Source: Harmonia axyridis
Taxonomy: Eukaryota; Arthropoda; Insecta; Coleoptera; Coccinellidae
DNA length: 64,000 nt
Assembly (NCBI RefSeq): GCF_914767665.1
Contig: NC_059508.1
Coordinates: 7,130,001-7,194,000 of the forward strand
Direction: 5' to 3'
Shown here: piece after piece, positions 11,644 through 24,570 of the stretch
How positions within the stretch are numbered: the stretch's first letter is position 1
Layout: each line of letters begins with the position of its first letter
The notes under the pieces: model-generated
Told to the model about the DNA's origin: nothing
What the model saw: the letters and a program-made list of their open reading frames with translations, nothing else
Database searches by the model: none
Translations under genes and position numbers: made by a program

Positions 11644-13180
11644 CTTTAATAATAGTAATAATGTTTATTTCATGAGTAGTCTACATTCAAAACAAAATAC
11701 AGTCATTTTACAATGTAAGAAAATATTGAAAGGAAAAAAAAAATCTTGACATGAAACAAACAGAAATCAAATTTTTTCGAAGGTGACCTCCCGGAGGATT
11801 TAACTTTGTGTGAAAATCAAAAAAAAAAGTACAAGTTCAAAGGTCTTGACGTAATTTCCACGAATTCTCAACAGACGGCAGATTAAAGGTGCAACACGAG
11901 TAGACTGACGACTCCAGGACTACTGATTCGGTATGTTATAGGTGTTCTTTATGTCGATTATACTGGCTATGAAGTGTCTTGACTGACTCAGGATCCAACT
12001 TTTTATTTTCTTCTCAAATGCAGGCATTATACTAGGAATCTTCAAAACTTGAGGGATACCATTATAAACTCGAGGCGCAAGGAACAGGTGTGATCTCTGA
12101 CCCTTTGTCCCACATGAGGTCGGCAATAGTATGAGCTGTCCTCTATTTCTGGTGTCATGACCATGCTCATGGAAACTTGCAGACATAATGTTCTTCCTCT
12201 GGTGAACCGCAAGCGCCAGGAAAAACAACTGCCTCATATCCATTACAGCGGCAATCCTGAAGAGCTCGTCAGTTGGGAATCGATAGGGCTTGTTCAATAT
12301 GATTTTCAAAATCCACTTCTGTGTTATTTCGAGCTTGTTTAAATGAGTTTTAACAATTCCTCCCCAGCCCAGCAAACCATAAGTCAAATGAGGCTGCACC
12401 AACACCAGATATAATGTTCTCAACAATTGAGCATCGCAAAACCTTCTGAGATTTTTAAATTTCTGTATCAGAGTTCTCAATTTATGGACTATTTTATTAA
12501 TTTGTTGTTTCCATCTAAGATGTTTGTCCAACACAACACCCAGGTATTTTACTGTGTCCGCTGAGTGTATCATGCAGTGATCGTCAACCACCAATGATGT
12601 AAAAGTGGGGCAGAATGCGACAGAGTTGCTGAAAGGAACGAAAACAGTTTTTTCTATATTCAGAGTCAAAATTTTAGACCGTAGGTATTTTGATATTAAG
12701 TTGAAGTCACTTTCCGCAAACATTTTCAATTCTTGCCATGTCTCCGCCTCCAGAAACACTGCAGTATCGTCCGCAAAAGAAATTATTCTTGACCTTGTCT
12801 CAAGTCCAAATAAGGAGTTTGACTTCTCCCGGTCAAAAAACTTCTGAACCAATCCAGTGTTTTCCCGACAAAACCATAGTCCTCCAGAGTTCTGAGCATC
12901 TCCTCATGATCGACCGAATCGAATGCCTCCGCTATATCGAGAAATATACATAAACATGGTTTAGATCTATCCAAACAGTCATATATCATAGATGTCAAAT
13001 GTGCTATCGCGTCCTGTGTTGAAATTCCTCTCCGAAATCCATACTGCCGATCACTCAGGACATTACAGGCATCCAGAAACTTCATTGTTCTCTTGTGAAC
13101 AACTTTTTCGAAAACTTTTGATAAGTTCGAGGTTAGAGATATGGGTCGGTAATTATTCATAAGCTGTTTACTTTACCTAC
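11644..13180 (-). mobile_element. 5'-truncated Jockey-superfamily LINE copy
   Basis: The RT reading begins abruptly at the NNYRPISL box (13160), as in a 5'-truncated copy. On the minus strand the element ends with an AATAAACATTATTACTATTATT tail near 11644-11670, the usual LINE 3' end. No target duplication was identified. Confidence 0.75.
11920..13160 (-). pseudogene. LINE reverse transcriptase with core deletion
   Basis: 13160-12830 reads NNYRPISLTSNLSKVFEKVV, then FLDIAEAFDSVDHEE (motif A) and FRSFLTGRSQ. The next recognisable box, IISFADDTAVF (motif C), follows at once in another frame (12852-11920). About 50 residues that normally lie between them, including the GxPQG motif B block, are missing. 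The thumb follows, with KYLGVVLDKHLRWKQQI, the PHLTYGLLGWGG box and a C-terminal part. The deletion also shifts the frame, so no working RT can be made. Confidence 0.85.
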
Positions 13181-16100
13181 TTAATGAATGAATCTCTTTG
13201 GTTTTATTGAACTCTCTTTTTTTTTATTCACTGTTTTTCTACTTGTTTTTTCTTTTTGAGTGATGCTCCGGTGATTGGGTAGTTCTATTGCATTCATGAA
13301 TGAATTCAAATATAGCACGAAAAGCAGTGAGAATCTTCAATAAGTATGCATGCGCAATGGACGTTAAATTTCCTCTTCTATTCTGTCAAAATTTCCGGTT
13401 TATTCGTTAGTTAGTTATCGTAACGTGCAGAACTGAAACCTGAGAGAAGGCGCGCTTCATTCAGGCGCGCTTCATTCTGAGCAGAGGTAAGTCGAATTTT
13501 CTCCGATTTTTGATAATGATATTATTTATTTCTGAATGGTTTTACACTCGGTGAATTATTTCAAGGCAACTTTAATTCATCATTTGAGAATTTTCGACAA
13601 AAAAAATTACTAAAAAGTTTCTTTATTCTAAAAAAAAAAATTTTCTAAGGAAAAATCAGTTCCTTCAATATTTACAATGAATTTGTATAATATATATTAT
13701 TTATTTCTGGTGTCATTTTAATTATAAGATATTTGAATATTTCCTTAGGATTCTCGCATTAATTTGCAAAGTTGTTTAATTTCTCATTTTATTTCAAATT
13801 TATCCTACTACATATATTTCAGCCTTATAATAACTTCTTTCAAGGAAATTCTTGACTGTTTTCACCTTAATTCATTTATCAGCCAAAAACATAAAAAATC
13901 ATTTACATCTTTGAAAGTAAAACGATTGAAATTCATGACAGTCATTGAAAACTCCGATTCGCAATCAGCACCACGGCACGTGTACCATACGATATGCAAA
14001 ATAGGGTTTTCAAAAATTCATCTGCATTGAAAATAACATACTGTAATCTCGAAGATTGTAAATCCCAAAATTAAAGGTTAATAACGTCATGAAGTTATAT
14101 ATTTGAATTGTTTTCCTTTCTGGAATGTTGACATTGTTTTGACGGAAACAGTCAAGTTAATGTAATTTTAGAATTGATTGAACTTTTCGATTGTTCAAAA
14201 GCCCTACCTTGAGAGAGGCCATTATGAGTCCGAAACATATTTGACATGAATTCAAAATGAAATTAGAAATTGAAAAAATTTTCACTTATCAGAAACTACT
14301 GCGAGAACCCCAAGAAAATATAAAAAAAAAAATTTTAATATGTGTATATTGAACTTTGCCATATATCTACTCGTATATGGATTTCATTCCATGTTTACCA
14401 AGCAATCATTATAAGATATACAATTTATGATATGGATCTAAATAACAACCTCACCAACGAAAGCAAATTGAAACAGACAGACATAAAGCACGAAAAATGT
14501 GTGTCGAATTCGTTGCCTAGCGAGAGGATCTCAGAAACCCTGTGAGCTAGAAAAAACTGATGGCACATTTCGGGGCACGATTTTTGAGAGAATTGATTTG
14601 ATGAAAACCGCAACCTCATAAATTCAACTCTCTTCAAGCTTTAAGAAAAAATTGGAAAATGGCGTAAAATTAAAAATTCTCATGACTTCTTCATTACTGG
14701 CGCTATCAAAATGAAACAAAAACGTTCTACTAGCATTTTTTTTTCATAGAAGCCATTGGTGTTATCATTTATCAATTTTATTGATTAATCATGAATTCAT
14801 TTTCGGTATCCTGAGGTAGTATATATCATTCTGGCGAAGTTTGAGATGGAGCTCATAGCGGTCACTAATTACATGCAAATTGTACAAATGAAGTTCGGTA
14901 AAATTGGCGCTGGCATCGAAAATGTATATTGTCCTAGAGGTGTCGTGCGTACTTTGAGAGATCCTTGAATTGCATAACTGTGTGGATCTCGGAAAGTCGA
15001 AACTCTTTATCAATTTGATTAATTAAATACATACCTATTATTCATGTCATGACTCGTGGTGATTTATCTAAGTGGAATGACGAGAAGGGTTTGGGAATCC
15101 ATTTATTTCGCTTCCTGATACTCGAATTCCTCACAACGCTTGAAAGTCTAGCTAGGGCAGTTTGAACTGTTATTCCGATAAGTGTATAGGATGGTCTTTG
15201 TTGGAAATTTTCAACTTTTCAATGTAGGTGTTCGAATATACATAAGTAAAATTGAACGAAATGAATAAGAGCGAGTTTTATCTAATGAATAAATGATATT
15301 CATCGAAGTACTTCATATTTATGAGGAAAAAATTATCTCTTCTTCAATACTATAAATGAAATCATTCGAGACGTACGTTTCCTTTCCTAATTTAATGTAC
15401 TCGAGACAGAAAAATATTGAGTACTCGTACCTTTGCATAATGTTGTTCTAGGCTTTGATCATAAAATATTTATTGATAGAGCTCAAATTGAAGAGCCAAT
15501 ATGTTGAATTGATTTTATAAACCATAAATCAATTCATGGAAACTTTTGGAGTATCTTTTTGAAAATCTGTCAATAGATATTTCTTTGGAATTTTGTTATT
15601 GTCAATTTATAATTCTAAGAACGGATATCATTATGTCGGATCGCAGATCAATTAGTTTTAGGCTGAAAGTGACGTCGCTGAATAATTTTTAAAAAAAATT
15701 GTTGGAGGAAAAGTTTCGTAACATTTTCCCAAGAAAAATTTTTTATGAAAGTTGATATGTAACACCAGCCTACTGAATCGGATTTTGTATCCAACAATAA
15801 ACAGAAGTACCTACTGAAGATTAATGTAAGGTGGAAATATCATATCTGGGACACGTACCAAATGATTTCGAATTATACTAGGCGGATTGTAGGTATCATT
15901 GACAAGCTTCAATATTCTCTACAATTTCTCGTATATACTGAATATTCGTCTATGGCTTTTTTTGGAAAAACTTAGGTATTGTTGAATGTAATTTCCATTG
16001 CTCTGTTGTATTTGTCAATCAGTAATATGTAAGAGAAGAAGATTTCTTCTTATTGGGTATTCCCCGAAAACTCTCGTTTTCTTTTAAAAAATGAATTTTT

Positions 16101-17190
16101 TGCTAGAAGACTAATGATAATATAACTTAATTCATTGCAAACATAGGTGCTAACTCTTTTTACTAAATGAAAACATTTCTAACAAGTAACTAGAAATTTG
16201 AGGTCAATACTCCTATCTAAAACATCATTTTTAATTAGAACATCTTCTTCGAATTGCTTGAATTCCAATTTCAGAAAGAATCAAATCTTAAAATTTCTGT
16301 TGATTATTCTCTCGAAAATGGATAAGTTCAGAGCCTTCGATGATGAATACCGTTTTTTAAATTGTGATATAAAAGAGGCGAAGCTATTTTGTTACCATAA
16401 TACAAGAGCGCTTACATATTTTTGCGATTTAATAACTATTAGTTATTTGAAAGGTAGCACCTGCTTGTTATTTTTTCAGTGGGAATAAACATGAGGAAGG
16501 TATCCAATTATTTATAACAAATTATTTATTAAATGAACAATTTGAGTTTCAATGCGAATATTATTCTTTAACATAAAATAGCTGGATGAACTATGATAAA
16601 TGAAAATTGGTTAGTACATATGAATAATAAGTCGAATAAAATTATTGTATATCAAAAAATACTACACCCACAACTCAATTTCGAAAATTTTAAATTAAAA
16701 CCGATTTTTGCACCAAACGTCTCAAATTGAATCTGCTGATTGAAGAGATTCATATTTGAATCTACTAAGAATGAAGTAATGAGAAATATGCTTTTGCTTG
16801 TGTGTTTCTCACACCATTCCACTCTAAATCCCGTAGCTCTAAGCTGACATTAAATTCCACTTCAGATTCCACTACTTAATATGCGAGTTTAACAAAAAGG
16901 TTTTTTATGATTCCAATTTATTTTCCATCAAATTGCACCGCACATTTGTGTTTTCTAGAATAGATCCTTTACAAAAAAGATTTTACACGAGAAATAAACC
17001 ACAAAATTTCATTTAATATCAAGGAAATTTGATGTGGAAAGTTGACATAATATATAATAGGAATTCCTTCGGAATTCGAAAAATTCTTAAATGATTTTTT
17101 TCAGTAGTTTTTATGGTTTAAAGAATACTCTTAACAGATCATAGAAATTAATTAACGTGTCAGAGACATAAAGCAAAGTTGGTGTTTCAT
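13181..17190. other. 4-kb stretch with no gene recognised
   Basis: Reading frames are short and unlike known proteins. I saw no long inverted or direct repeats here. 13430-13490 holds a short direct duplication (GGCGCGCTTCATTC twice). It may be unique host intergenic or intronic DNA. Confidence 0.4.
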
Positions 17191-17379
17191 AAATGGGACA
17201 CTCTAAATATGTAGAGTTCCATTTAAAAAACAAGAAACTGCGTTGAAAAGTTTTTCAACCTCAGATTTGTCGAAAAGTGTACCGTTATCGATTTTTCAAA
17301 AATGTCATCTGTTTCAAAGATTGAGTAATTTGTCTTTATTATTTGATGGGACGCCCTATATATAAATATTTCTCGATGA

Positions 17380-17448
17380 TTAAAAAGTAAAATAACTTAT
17401 TTCCGCTTTATATTATATGAAGCGGAAATAAGTTATTTTACTTTTTAA
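17380..17448. repeat. 29-bp perfect hairpin
   Basis: 17380-17408 pairs without mismatch with 17420-17448, and the loop is 11 nt. The stem contains AAGTAAAATAACTTATTTCC. It could be the centre of a fold-back element or a small-RNA source; nothing in the sequence decides between them. Confidence 0.9.
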
Positions 17449-17798
17449 ACATCAAGATGAATTTCCGACAAGTAAAGACTGAGACAATCAAACACTAAAT
17501 ATTTCTCATTTATCTGCACATTTAATTCATTTTGTGTTCATCGTAGAATTGTAATCCAGTCATTAAAGTGTCCAATTTTCAAAATACCAACACTCCTCTA
17601 TATCTCTGAATCGATATTTAATTTCTAATTAAGTGGGAACACCCTATATATTACTCAATTACAATAATACGAAGAATACAAAATGAATTGATCTCGAAAT
17701 TGATGAAAAATATGTATATATGAGATGTGCCATCAAAACGGTGTCCCATGTTTGAAACGGATAACAGACATTTTTTTTTTGATTGGATAGATTTAAAT

Positions 17799-17856
17799 AT
17801 GTTTCATTTCTTTCGAGATCTAACTAATGAATTAGATCTCGAAATAAATGAAACAT
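17799..17856. repeat. 25-bp hairpin with one mismatch
   Basis: 17799-17823 pairs with 17832-17856 with a single mismatch; the loop is 8 nt. The stem core is CGAGATCTAA. It lies inside the composite fold-back region. Confidence 0.88.
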
Positions 17857-18517
17857 TTTTACACAAAATGTTGTGTCCATTGTATAATTTTAATCGAATC
17901 TTATGTAGGGTGTCCCATTTAAATAAGACCAATTCCCGTCTATATTTCTAAAACGTGTGTTATTCATAGAATATTAACCATTAAAATTACTGGAATAACG
18001 GGAAATAAATTGAATCTCAAGATAAATGAAAAATATTTATATAGGAGGTGTCCCATCAAAACAACGAAGTCAAAAAATCAATATATTTGAAACATATAAC
18101 ATTTTTTTAAAAGCGATAACGGGATGCTTTTCGACAAATCTGCGGACAAAAAACTGCGTCGAAAAATATATGGTGTACCATTTGAGAAACATCAATTTTA
18201 CTCTTTATTTTTTTAACGGTAGGTAATTGATTTCTATGATGTGTTATCAGTATCATATGAAACATAAAAATTACTGAAGACAGTATTTTAGAATGTATTG
18301 AATATCTTGAATAGAAAATATATATATTGAAATATTTGAAACAGTAATTTTTCATGAATGTCTTGTAACTTGAGAACTGAGCAAGATATCTATGATCAGC
18401 TTTCTGATCTTGGATTATTTCGAAAGAAGAGCTCAGGAGTCCTTGAAGATTTTTCCATCCAGCCTTATGAGTCTCGAGATACGTTCAGTGAGCATCGAAT
18501 TTGGCTCATCCTGTACA

Positions 18518-18722
18518 TACAGAGTGTCCGGAAACTATTACGCCGAATTGAAAAAGAACAAACTTCTTTGAACAATTTCGGAAATTGTGGAATTAACGAA
18601 TAAAAATTACATTCAATTTTTTATAATCTCTGCAACGAATGATTCTTGGGAAAAAATGAAGTCTCATTGATTTTTCAAGAGAAATGTTCTGTTTTGGCAT
18701 CATAGTTTCGGGACACATTGTA
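18518..18722. mobile_element. 205-bp MITE
   Basis: Inverted ends TACAGAGTGTCCGGAAACTA and TAGTTTCGGGACACATTGTA match at about 17 of 20 positions. There is no coding capacity. The TACA-type termini resemble the other TACAGGGTG elements here. Confidence 0.65.
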
Positions 18723-19335
18723 TATTAAAACCATCGTTGGTTTGGGTAATTAAATTGATGGTTCGTTCGGAAGTAATATTAATTGTATTGGTTCCTAAGA
18801 GCTATTCTGTTATTTCAAGCGATACTGAAAAATTGATGAACGCTCTGTATATGACCGTTTTAGAAAAAGAAACAAAAGTTAGAGTTATGCATAATATCGA
18901 CGTTCCTTCATTCTACCACGGCGGCCCTAAGTAGGTGTCATCTGGAAGAGGAGACCGATATGCAGGGGGCACTTCAAGCGTTGACACTTGACAGGTATAA
19001 TTTGCCCAGACGAAGATAATTTTTAACGCATTCATATCAGTTTTCTAAACCAACACTGTATCAATATAAGTCTGTAAAATTTTTGTGTTCAACGCTGTCT
19101 TGACACATAATTTGAACTAAAAAGAAAATAGCGATGTTTAATCGAATTGCAGTAAATTTACTTTATGTTTTACGACCTCCTCATTTTTGAGCTATTGGAC
19201 CACATAATTTGATGCATTTGCGTTACGTAGTAGAATTCAATACACAACTCAAACTTCATTAAGTTACATATTTTTCGGAAAAGAATTCACTCTAAAGAAC
19301 TTAAACTCTACCAATAGCCGTAACTGCTTCTTTTA

Positions 19336-19933
19336 TAAAGGGTGTTTCATTGGGCAACAGAAATATTTCACAGGTGCATAGGTGACACACACAACCAATG
19401 TAGAAATGAATTACAAAGTAATCTTGAAATAATTATGAATTCCATATTTTTCATGATCATTGTTAGAAGTCATTTCAAACCACTTTCAGGTATCGAAGTT
19501 TAAAAACTTCACTTTTACGTTGAAAATTTGTGCAGTAAAACTGTCTGCGCTAAAATTTGAAGTACACCTCTCAGTTTAGTTTTTAGTGGTGTTTCCGAAT
19601 ATTGAAACAGATTTTCAAAATTCCGATCTACAGGGTGTTGTTACGAGGATTCAAACGATTCATAATTTTTTTTAACCCAGACCTGGATTTTCAAGGCGGT
19701 TATTGCATGATACGTTTAGGCTCTCAATCAGGAACATATTTGCCAAATATGAAGAAAATATACCGTGTGGTTCGTTCGATATGGCTTCAGAAAGAAACGG
19801 GTGAAATTCATAAAACACCCTGTATCTCAACTACGAAGACAGTAAGACCCAATAAATGGGGTATCCCCAGAACCGCCTTGGTGCCACCTATGCACCTGTG
19901 AAGTATTTCCGTTGTCCAATGAAACACCCTGTA
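19336..19933. mobile_element. Nested TIR element with TAMAGGGTG ends
   Basis: The left end (AAGGGTGTTTCATTGGGCAA, then AGAAATATTTCACAGGTGCA) is the near reverse complement of the right end (TGCACCTGTG to CAATGAAACACCCTGTA). The inverted ends are about 45 bp. A second TIR pair lies inside. Confidence 0.75.
19629..19824. mobile_element. 196-bp inner MITE
   Basis: Short ends TACAGGGTGTT and AAAACACCCTGTA inside the larger element. The 99-codon open frame that crosses it has no recognisable domain and is taken as chance. Confidence 0.5.
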
Positions 19934-20670
19934 TAATGTGGAAGTCTTTTTGAATAACTCATTTCGACCAAACACATTGAATACCAGCTGAATATTTTTC
20001 TAAAAAGGCGTTGTTTTCAAACCAACTTGATTGACGTCAAGTAGTCATCAATGTAATAAACATATTCTTATGATTTCGAGGGGAAATGATATCAACAACA
20101 GTACAATGTTGTGTTATCTTTTGTTCATTATAGGCAGTCGTAGATTAATCGTCGTACTATATAAATGTTTGATAATGCATCATTATTGATATATTCGTGT
20201 GCTTACATAACTCGTGCTACGCACTCGTTTTCAACATACACACTCATATAATAATAATAATTTTATCCTACTTGTTTAGTAAATAACTATCATCCACGAC
20301 TGCTTGAATTTGAAGCTCTAATGCCAATAATTGTGGTTCATTTGCGTTGCGTAAGAATACTAATCAGGCAATTCATCACGAAATGAACGAATTCAGAAAC
20401 AGACTCATGAATAACCAGCACTGCTTCTTATATACAGAGTGTAATTGAATGTCAATATCAATGGGGGTGATTTTAGTGCCCATTTTAAGAAAAAAACTTC
20501 CTAACCTTTTCAGGGTGGTAAAGTTTTCGAAAATAATTCATTCATTTTTAATATCTCCAATAACACTTCCGATATTTCAATGAAAGTTGTCATTCATGTA
20601 CTATGAATCAAGAGGCATTCTTTAATCTATCACCTTTTTTTTTTATTTCCACCAGTGGGTAAATAGGCCG

Positions 20671-20702
20671 GAAATAGGCAGGTCAAATGACCTGCCTATT
20701 TC
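20671..20702. repeat. 15-bp perfect hairpin with 2-nt loop
   Basis: GAAATAGGCAGGTCA pairs with TGACCTGCCTATTTC across AA. It is GC-richer than the surroundings. Confidence 0.85.
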
Positions 20703-20802
20703 GGTAGACATTGATAGTACACCACATATTTTTCCTCAAATAAAAATTTTTCTTGAAATTCCCAATCATTTCTCACCAAAGTTGACCAACTTTTTTCAAT
20801 TC

Positions 20803-20932
20803 GATGCACGGTTTTCGTTAAAAAAATAAAACTGTTTCTCTGCATGATCATAACAATATCGTTGATTTGACAATATCATCATACAGAGACATAAGTCGAT
20901 TTTATTTTTTCAGACGAAACCCGTGCGTCATC
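20803..20932. mobile_element. 130-bp inverted-repeat MITE
   Basis: Imperfect inverted halves of about 55-60 bp: GATGCACGG, TTTTCGT, AAAAAATAAAA and CTCTGCATGAT on the left find partners at ATCATACAGAG, TTTTATTTTTTC, ACGAAACCCG and GTCATC on the right. Confidence 0.6.
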
Positions 20933-21586
20933 CAAAAAAAATTCAAGAGATCAAATTTAAAATATCCGAAGTGGTATTGTACATATTAAAAATAAATGAT
21001 TTATTTTTGAAAAATTCATCAAATACCAAGGCAATTTATTTTAATCAATATATTGTGGTAAGTGATAATATAACGGCATTTTATTTTTTCGAAAATACGC
21101 ATTGCTGAATAATATTTCAACAAAAAACATGAGTGCTGGTGGCAACAAAAATCTGAGTTCAAGACAAGGATCTTTCACGAATGCTTCTCGTTAAAAACAC
21201 ATTGTTTTGGTTTGTGTTTTTCATAATTTTTCACAGGAAAAATGAGATTCCGAAATAGTAATCGACAGGACTATTTCATGAAACCATAAATTCTTTTTAT
21301 CAAAGGTATTTTGATTTTGGTGACAAGAGCTGTCGAGTTTTACAACGGGTAAACTCGAAAAAACTGATGAAAGATGATGTCATACAGTTTTCCATCTAGG
21401 TAATTATTTGTAATTCAAAATCGAGCGTTTCAGATTGGTGGAAATCAAGAAGGGGAAAAGTGTAATTTCACAATATTCAATCAAAACAATGTACAGTACA
21501 ATGTACAGTCTTAGATAAAACGATGTAAGTACTATATCTATCTGTGTGAATATTCAAATAATCGTGTGTACTTACACAATAAAGTA

Positions 21587-23161
21587 TACAGGGTGGCCAC
21601 TTTTTTAATGGGATTGTATTGGTAACTTTTAAACCATAAGAGTTAGAAGGTCGGTCAAATGGACAAAAAGTTGCATGCATAGATTCATTATCAAGCATTT
21701 CGAACAAGTCGAGATTATCAGGGCCGGTTTTCGAGATATCATAAGAAAAGTAAATTATGTCATTTCGATTTTTCTTTTTTTCCCACTTCATTTCAAATAT
21801 CATCAAAAACTATTACAGGAATTTTTTATTCGACAGTAAATCATTCTCAATTTGACGTAATCAGATTTCGTATCCAACGTTTCGTACTCTCTGGGCCACC
21901 CTCAACCTCATTTTTTCAATACGGACCTGCATATTTTATGACATTTTTCGAAATAACATTTAACGCTGAATTCAACCATATATCATACAATGTCATTCAA
22001 AGTAGATTTTCAGGTGATTTTGACCCTTATCTAATTTTCTTTGGGTCGGATCTGTATTACCTTCATTTAGTTTAATTAACAACATGTAATATGCAATAAA
22101 TTTCGATAAGAAAATCAACTTACCCATCTTGATCTAAATGGAACATATTAGAATCAAACCAAGAAACCAGTATAATGGTTTCTTGGTTCTTCTTTTATAA
22201 TAATCATTTAAATATTTCAATTCATAGTAATTAAACGAAAGTATCATTTAATGAAAAAAATCAAATGATTATTCGAAAGTTAATGAAAATTAATGAAGTA
22301 AGTGATCGAAATGTCCACCATTTTGTAAAATGCACTTTACGGTTCTGGAACCCATACTTCTTATACATTTGCTTGTTTGGTCTCCTTGAATACCTTCCAA
22401 AACATTATCAATTTTCTCGCGAGGTATCACTATTGTTGTATTTGTCATTTGTTCCATTGAAACAAATTACAGAACCGAACTTAATTTGAGAGCATTACGA
22501 TATAATTTTTGCAAGGCTTGGTATTCAAATTTGAAATCATTGTATTTGCGTCTCTTGACTATTTTATTAAGAGCAGTTTTTGAAAATTTCCATTCACTGG
22601 CCACAGTTCTCGATTTTTTTTCTGGGTTCGATTGAATTTGGGTCAGAACATTGATATCGTTAATAGACTTGTTTTTTCTTACATACACACTATTAAATTT
22701 GGATGAGGGATGAGGGATGAGGGTCAAAATCACCTGAAAATCAACTTTGAATGACGTTGTATGATATATCGTTGAATTCAGCGTTAAAAGTTATTTTGAA
22801 AAATGTCATAAAATATGCAGGTCCGTATTGAAAAAAATGAGGTTGAGGGTGGCCCAGAGAGTACGAAACGTTGGATACGAAATCTGATTACGTCAAATTG
22901 AGAATAATTTACTGTCGAATAAAAAATTTCTGTTACATTTCTTTATAATATTTGAAATAAAGTGGGAAAAAAAGAAAAATCAAAATGACATAATTTACTT
23001 TTCTTATGATATTTCAATAACCGGCCCTGATAATCTCGATTTGTTTGAACTGCTTGATAATGCTTCTATGCATGCAACTTTTTGTCCATTTGACCGACCT
23101 TCTAACTCTTATGGTTTAAAAGTTACCAATACAATCCCATTGAAAAAGTGGCCACCCTGTA
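21587..23161 (-). mobile_element. Tc1/mariner-superfamily deletion derivative with 442-bp TIRs
   Basis: 21587-22028 and 22720-23161 are long, highly similar inverted repeats ending in TACAGGGTGGCCAC. TA flanks both ends (21585-21586 and 23162-23163). The 690-bp middle holds the first and last parts of a minus-strand transposase but no catalytic core, so it is non-autonomous. Confidence 0.88.
22290..22733 (-). pseudogene. Transposase remnant, catalytic core deleted
   Basis: 22733-22467 gives 88 residues with NPEKKSRTVASEWKFSKTAL and KIVKRRKYNDFKFE, an N-terminal helix-turn-helix of an IS630/Tc1-mariner-type transposase. Further along the minus strand, in another frame, near 22430-22290, are IPREKIDNVLEGIQ and VKCILQNGGHFDHLL. 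The latter resembles the conserved C-terminus of the same kind of protein (CI..GGHFEHLL in relatives, from memory). The DDE region between them, normally about 200 residues, is gone. Only a DNA-binding fragment could be made. Confidence 0.7.
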
Positions 23162-23373
23162 TAGATATTAACGATGCATTGATCCCATGTTTATATATAT
23201 ATAGGAAAATACAATTATTTGTTCAAAGTGTTTTATCTTTTAATAAGTTACTCATATTATTTCGATGAAATATGTTACCTGATGAGCAAGTGGTGCACAT
23301 CTTTCTTGAGATTTGATACCTACATTCTATTATATTCTCTATATCGATGAAAGCAATATCACCTGCTTATATA

Positions 23374-23560
23374 TACAGGGTGGCCATTTGAAAACGAAAC
23401 AGACGAGATTACAGACGAAATAAAGTTTTTCGATAGAAATGCTCGGACAGGTCGATTTCTGTTTCAAGGGGGACAACTTAAGATGTAGGTTACGGACGCA
23501 TAGCGCTTCAACCCTTGCTACTACAACCCTCAACCCCAAATTTTGAATAGAGAAGATGGG
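23374..23560. repeat. Solo TACAGGGTGGCC-type element end
   Basis: The start TACAGGGTGGCCATTTGAAA recalls the other TACAGGGTG elements, but no matching inverted end was found nearby. Confidence 0.35.
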
Positions 23561-23991
23561 GTGAGTGATACCTCAATTTGAAGGTATTTTTATACTGATT
23601 TCAGCACAGTAATTGTTTTTTCATTTTATGCATTAGTTCTCGAAGAAAATACTGGTAAATAGCAACAAATAGGTATTCTGAAGGATCTACGAAATATCAA
23701 ATATTTGGTACTTGGGTATTTAAATAAATTTTGTGAAGTTATTGAAAGTAATAAGGCGCTTATTTAGCTCTTACTAGATTGAATTATTTAGGTCCAGTGG
23801 TGTCTCAGTGGACACAACAATATTGAGGACAAAGAGTGCGCAACTGACTCGTTTGTGGTTTTTAATAAATTTTCAAAGATTGAACAACTAATAATATAGG
23901 TACAACTTTTTCGTCACATGTATTTCCGTCATATCTAGCTTCGTTTTCGAGAAAAAAAAATTGAAGCCGCTCTATTGAATCATAAACACCA

Positions 23992-24548
23992 TGTTCGATA
24001 TTGAATCGAATTTTCGCGGGTTGTTTTTGAATTGACGGAGTGCGAGGATTTGAGAGGAATTATCTCCATATTGAAATCCTTTCTCAGATCCGGACTTTCC
24101 CATCCCCTCCACAATTTTAACACACTTGGTTTTCCGCATCCACAACGGACGTTACGCACTGTTATTTTCAATGGTTTTTCGGTAATCCTGAATAAGAAAA
24201 AAATCGCAGTTTCGCACATTAACTCAGTTAGTTTTTAAGTTAGTTAACAGCTTCGTGAGAGGACACATCATAGTTAAGTGAAGAATATTGTTTAGTTCAA
24301 GTTTTCAAGGTGGAAAGTCAGATAATCAACGGAGACCAGGTGAGTCCCTTTCCTGTTAGAATTTTCCTTCTTATTGCTGACTGTTCCGGGTTGTATTTCC
24401 TCTCAAATCTCATAAATAAAGCGCATTCCATTTCTTTTATATCGGATAATTCACAAACTTGTGTGGCGGAGCAATCCAATTAACAATTACATAAATAATA
24501 CAGTCCACTAGAATAACTTTTAAATGTAATTTGGATTGATCCGTAACA
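23992..24548 (+). repeat. BEL-1 5' LTR
   Basis: Begins TGTTCGAT and ends CCGTAACA. An AATAAA lies near 24414 as a possible polyadenylation signal, and a strong splice-donor-like CAGGTGAGT lies near 24337. Line-by-line comparison with the 3' LTR shows only one difference. Confidence 0.95.
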
Positions 24549-24552
24549 TAAT

Positions 24553-24570
24553 TGATCCATTCGGGCCGGA
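24553..24570 (+). promoter_or_regulatory. BEL-1 putative primer binding site
   Basis: TGATCCATTCGGGCCGGA follows the 5' LTR after a few bases. It aligns with the cleaner tRNA-Tyr-like site of BEL-2 (TGGTCCTTCGAGCCGGA) with several changes, notably in the CCA-pairing TGG. Either a different tRNA is used or the site has decayed. Confidence 0.5.

Larger units (their letters stand above)
17195..18190. repeat. Composite fold-back region with nested hairpins
   Basis: 17220-17390 and 18010-18180 are diverged inverted repeats, sharing for example the TTTGTCGAAAAG and CCGTTATCG blocks and the TGATGGGAC-CCCTATATA block. A direct repeat of about 317-bp period (near 17690 and 18007, GATAAATGAAAAATAT type) overlaps this. 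Two long hairpins lie inside. The recurring GGGACACCCTATATAT words suggest remnants of one MITE family inserted several times. Confidence 0.65.

Noticed and set aside
24032..24238. 68-codon frame repeated at 38174-38380
   Set aside because: It is duplicated only because it lies in the BEL-1 LTRs; no evidence of a protein.
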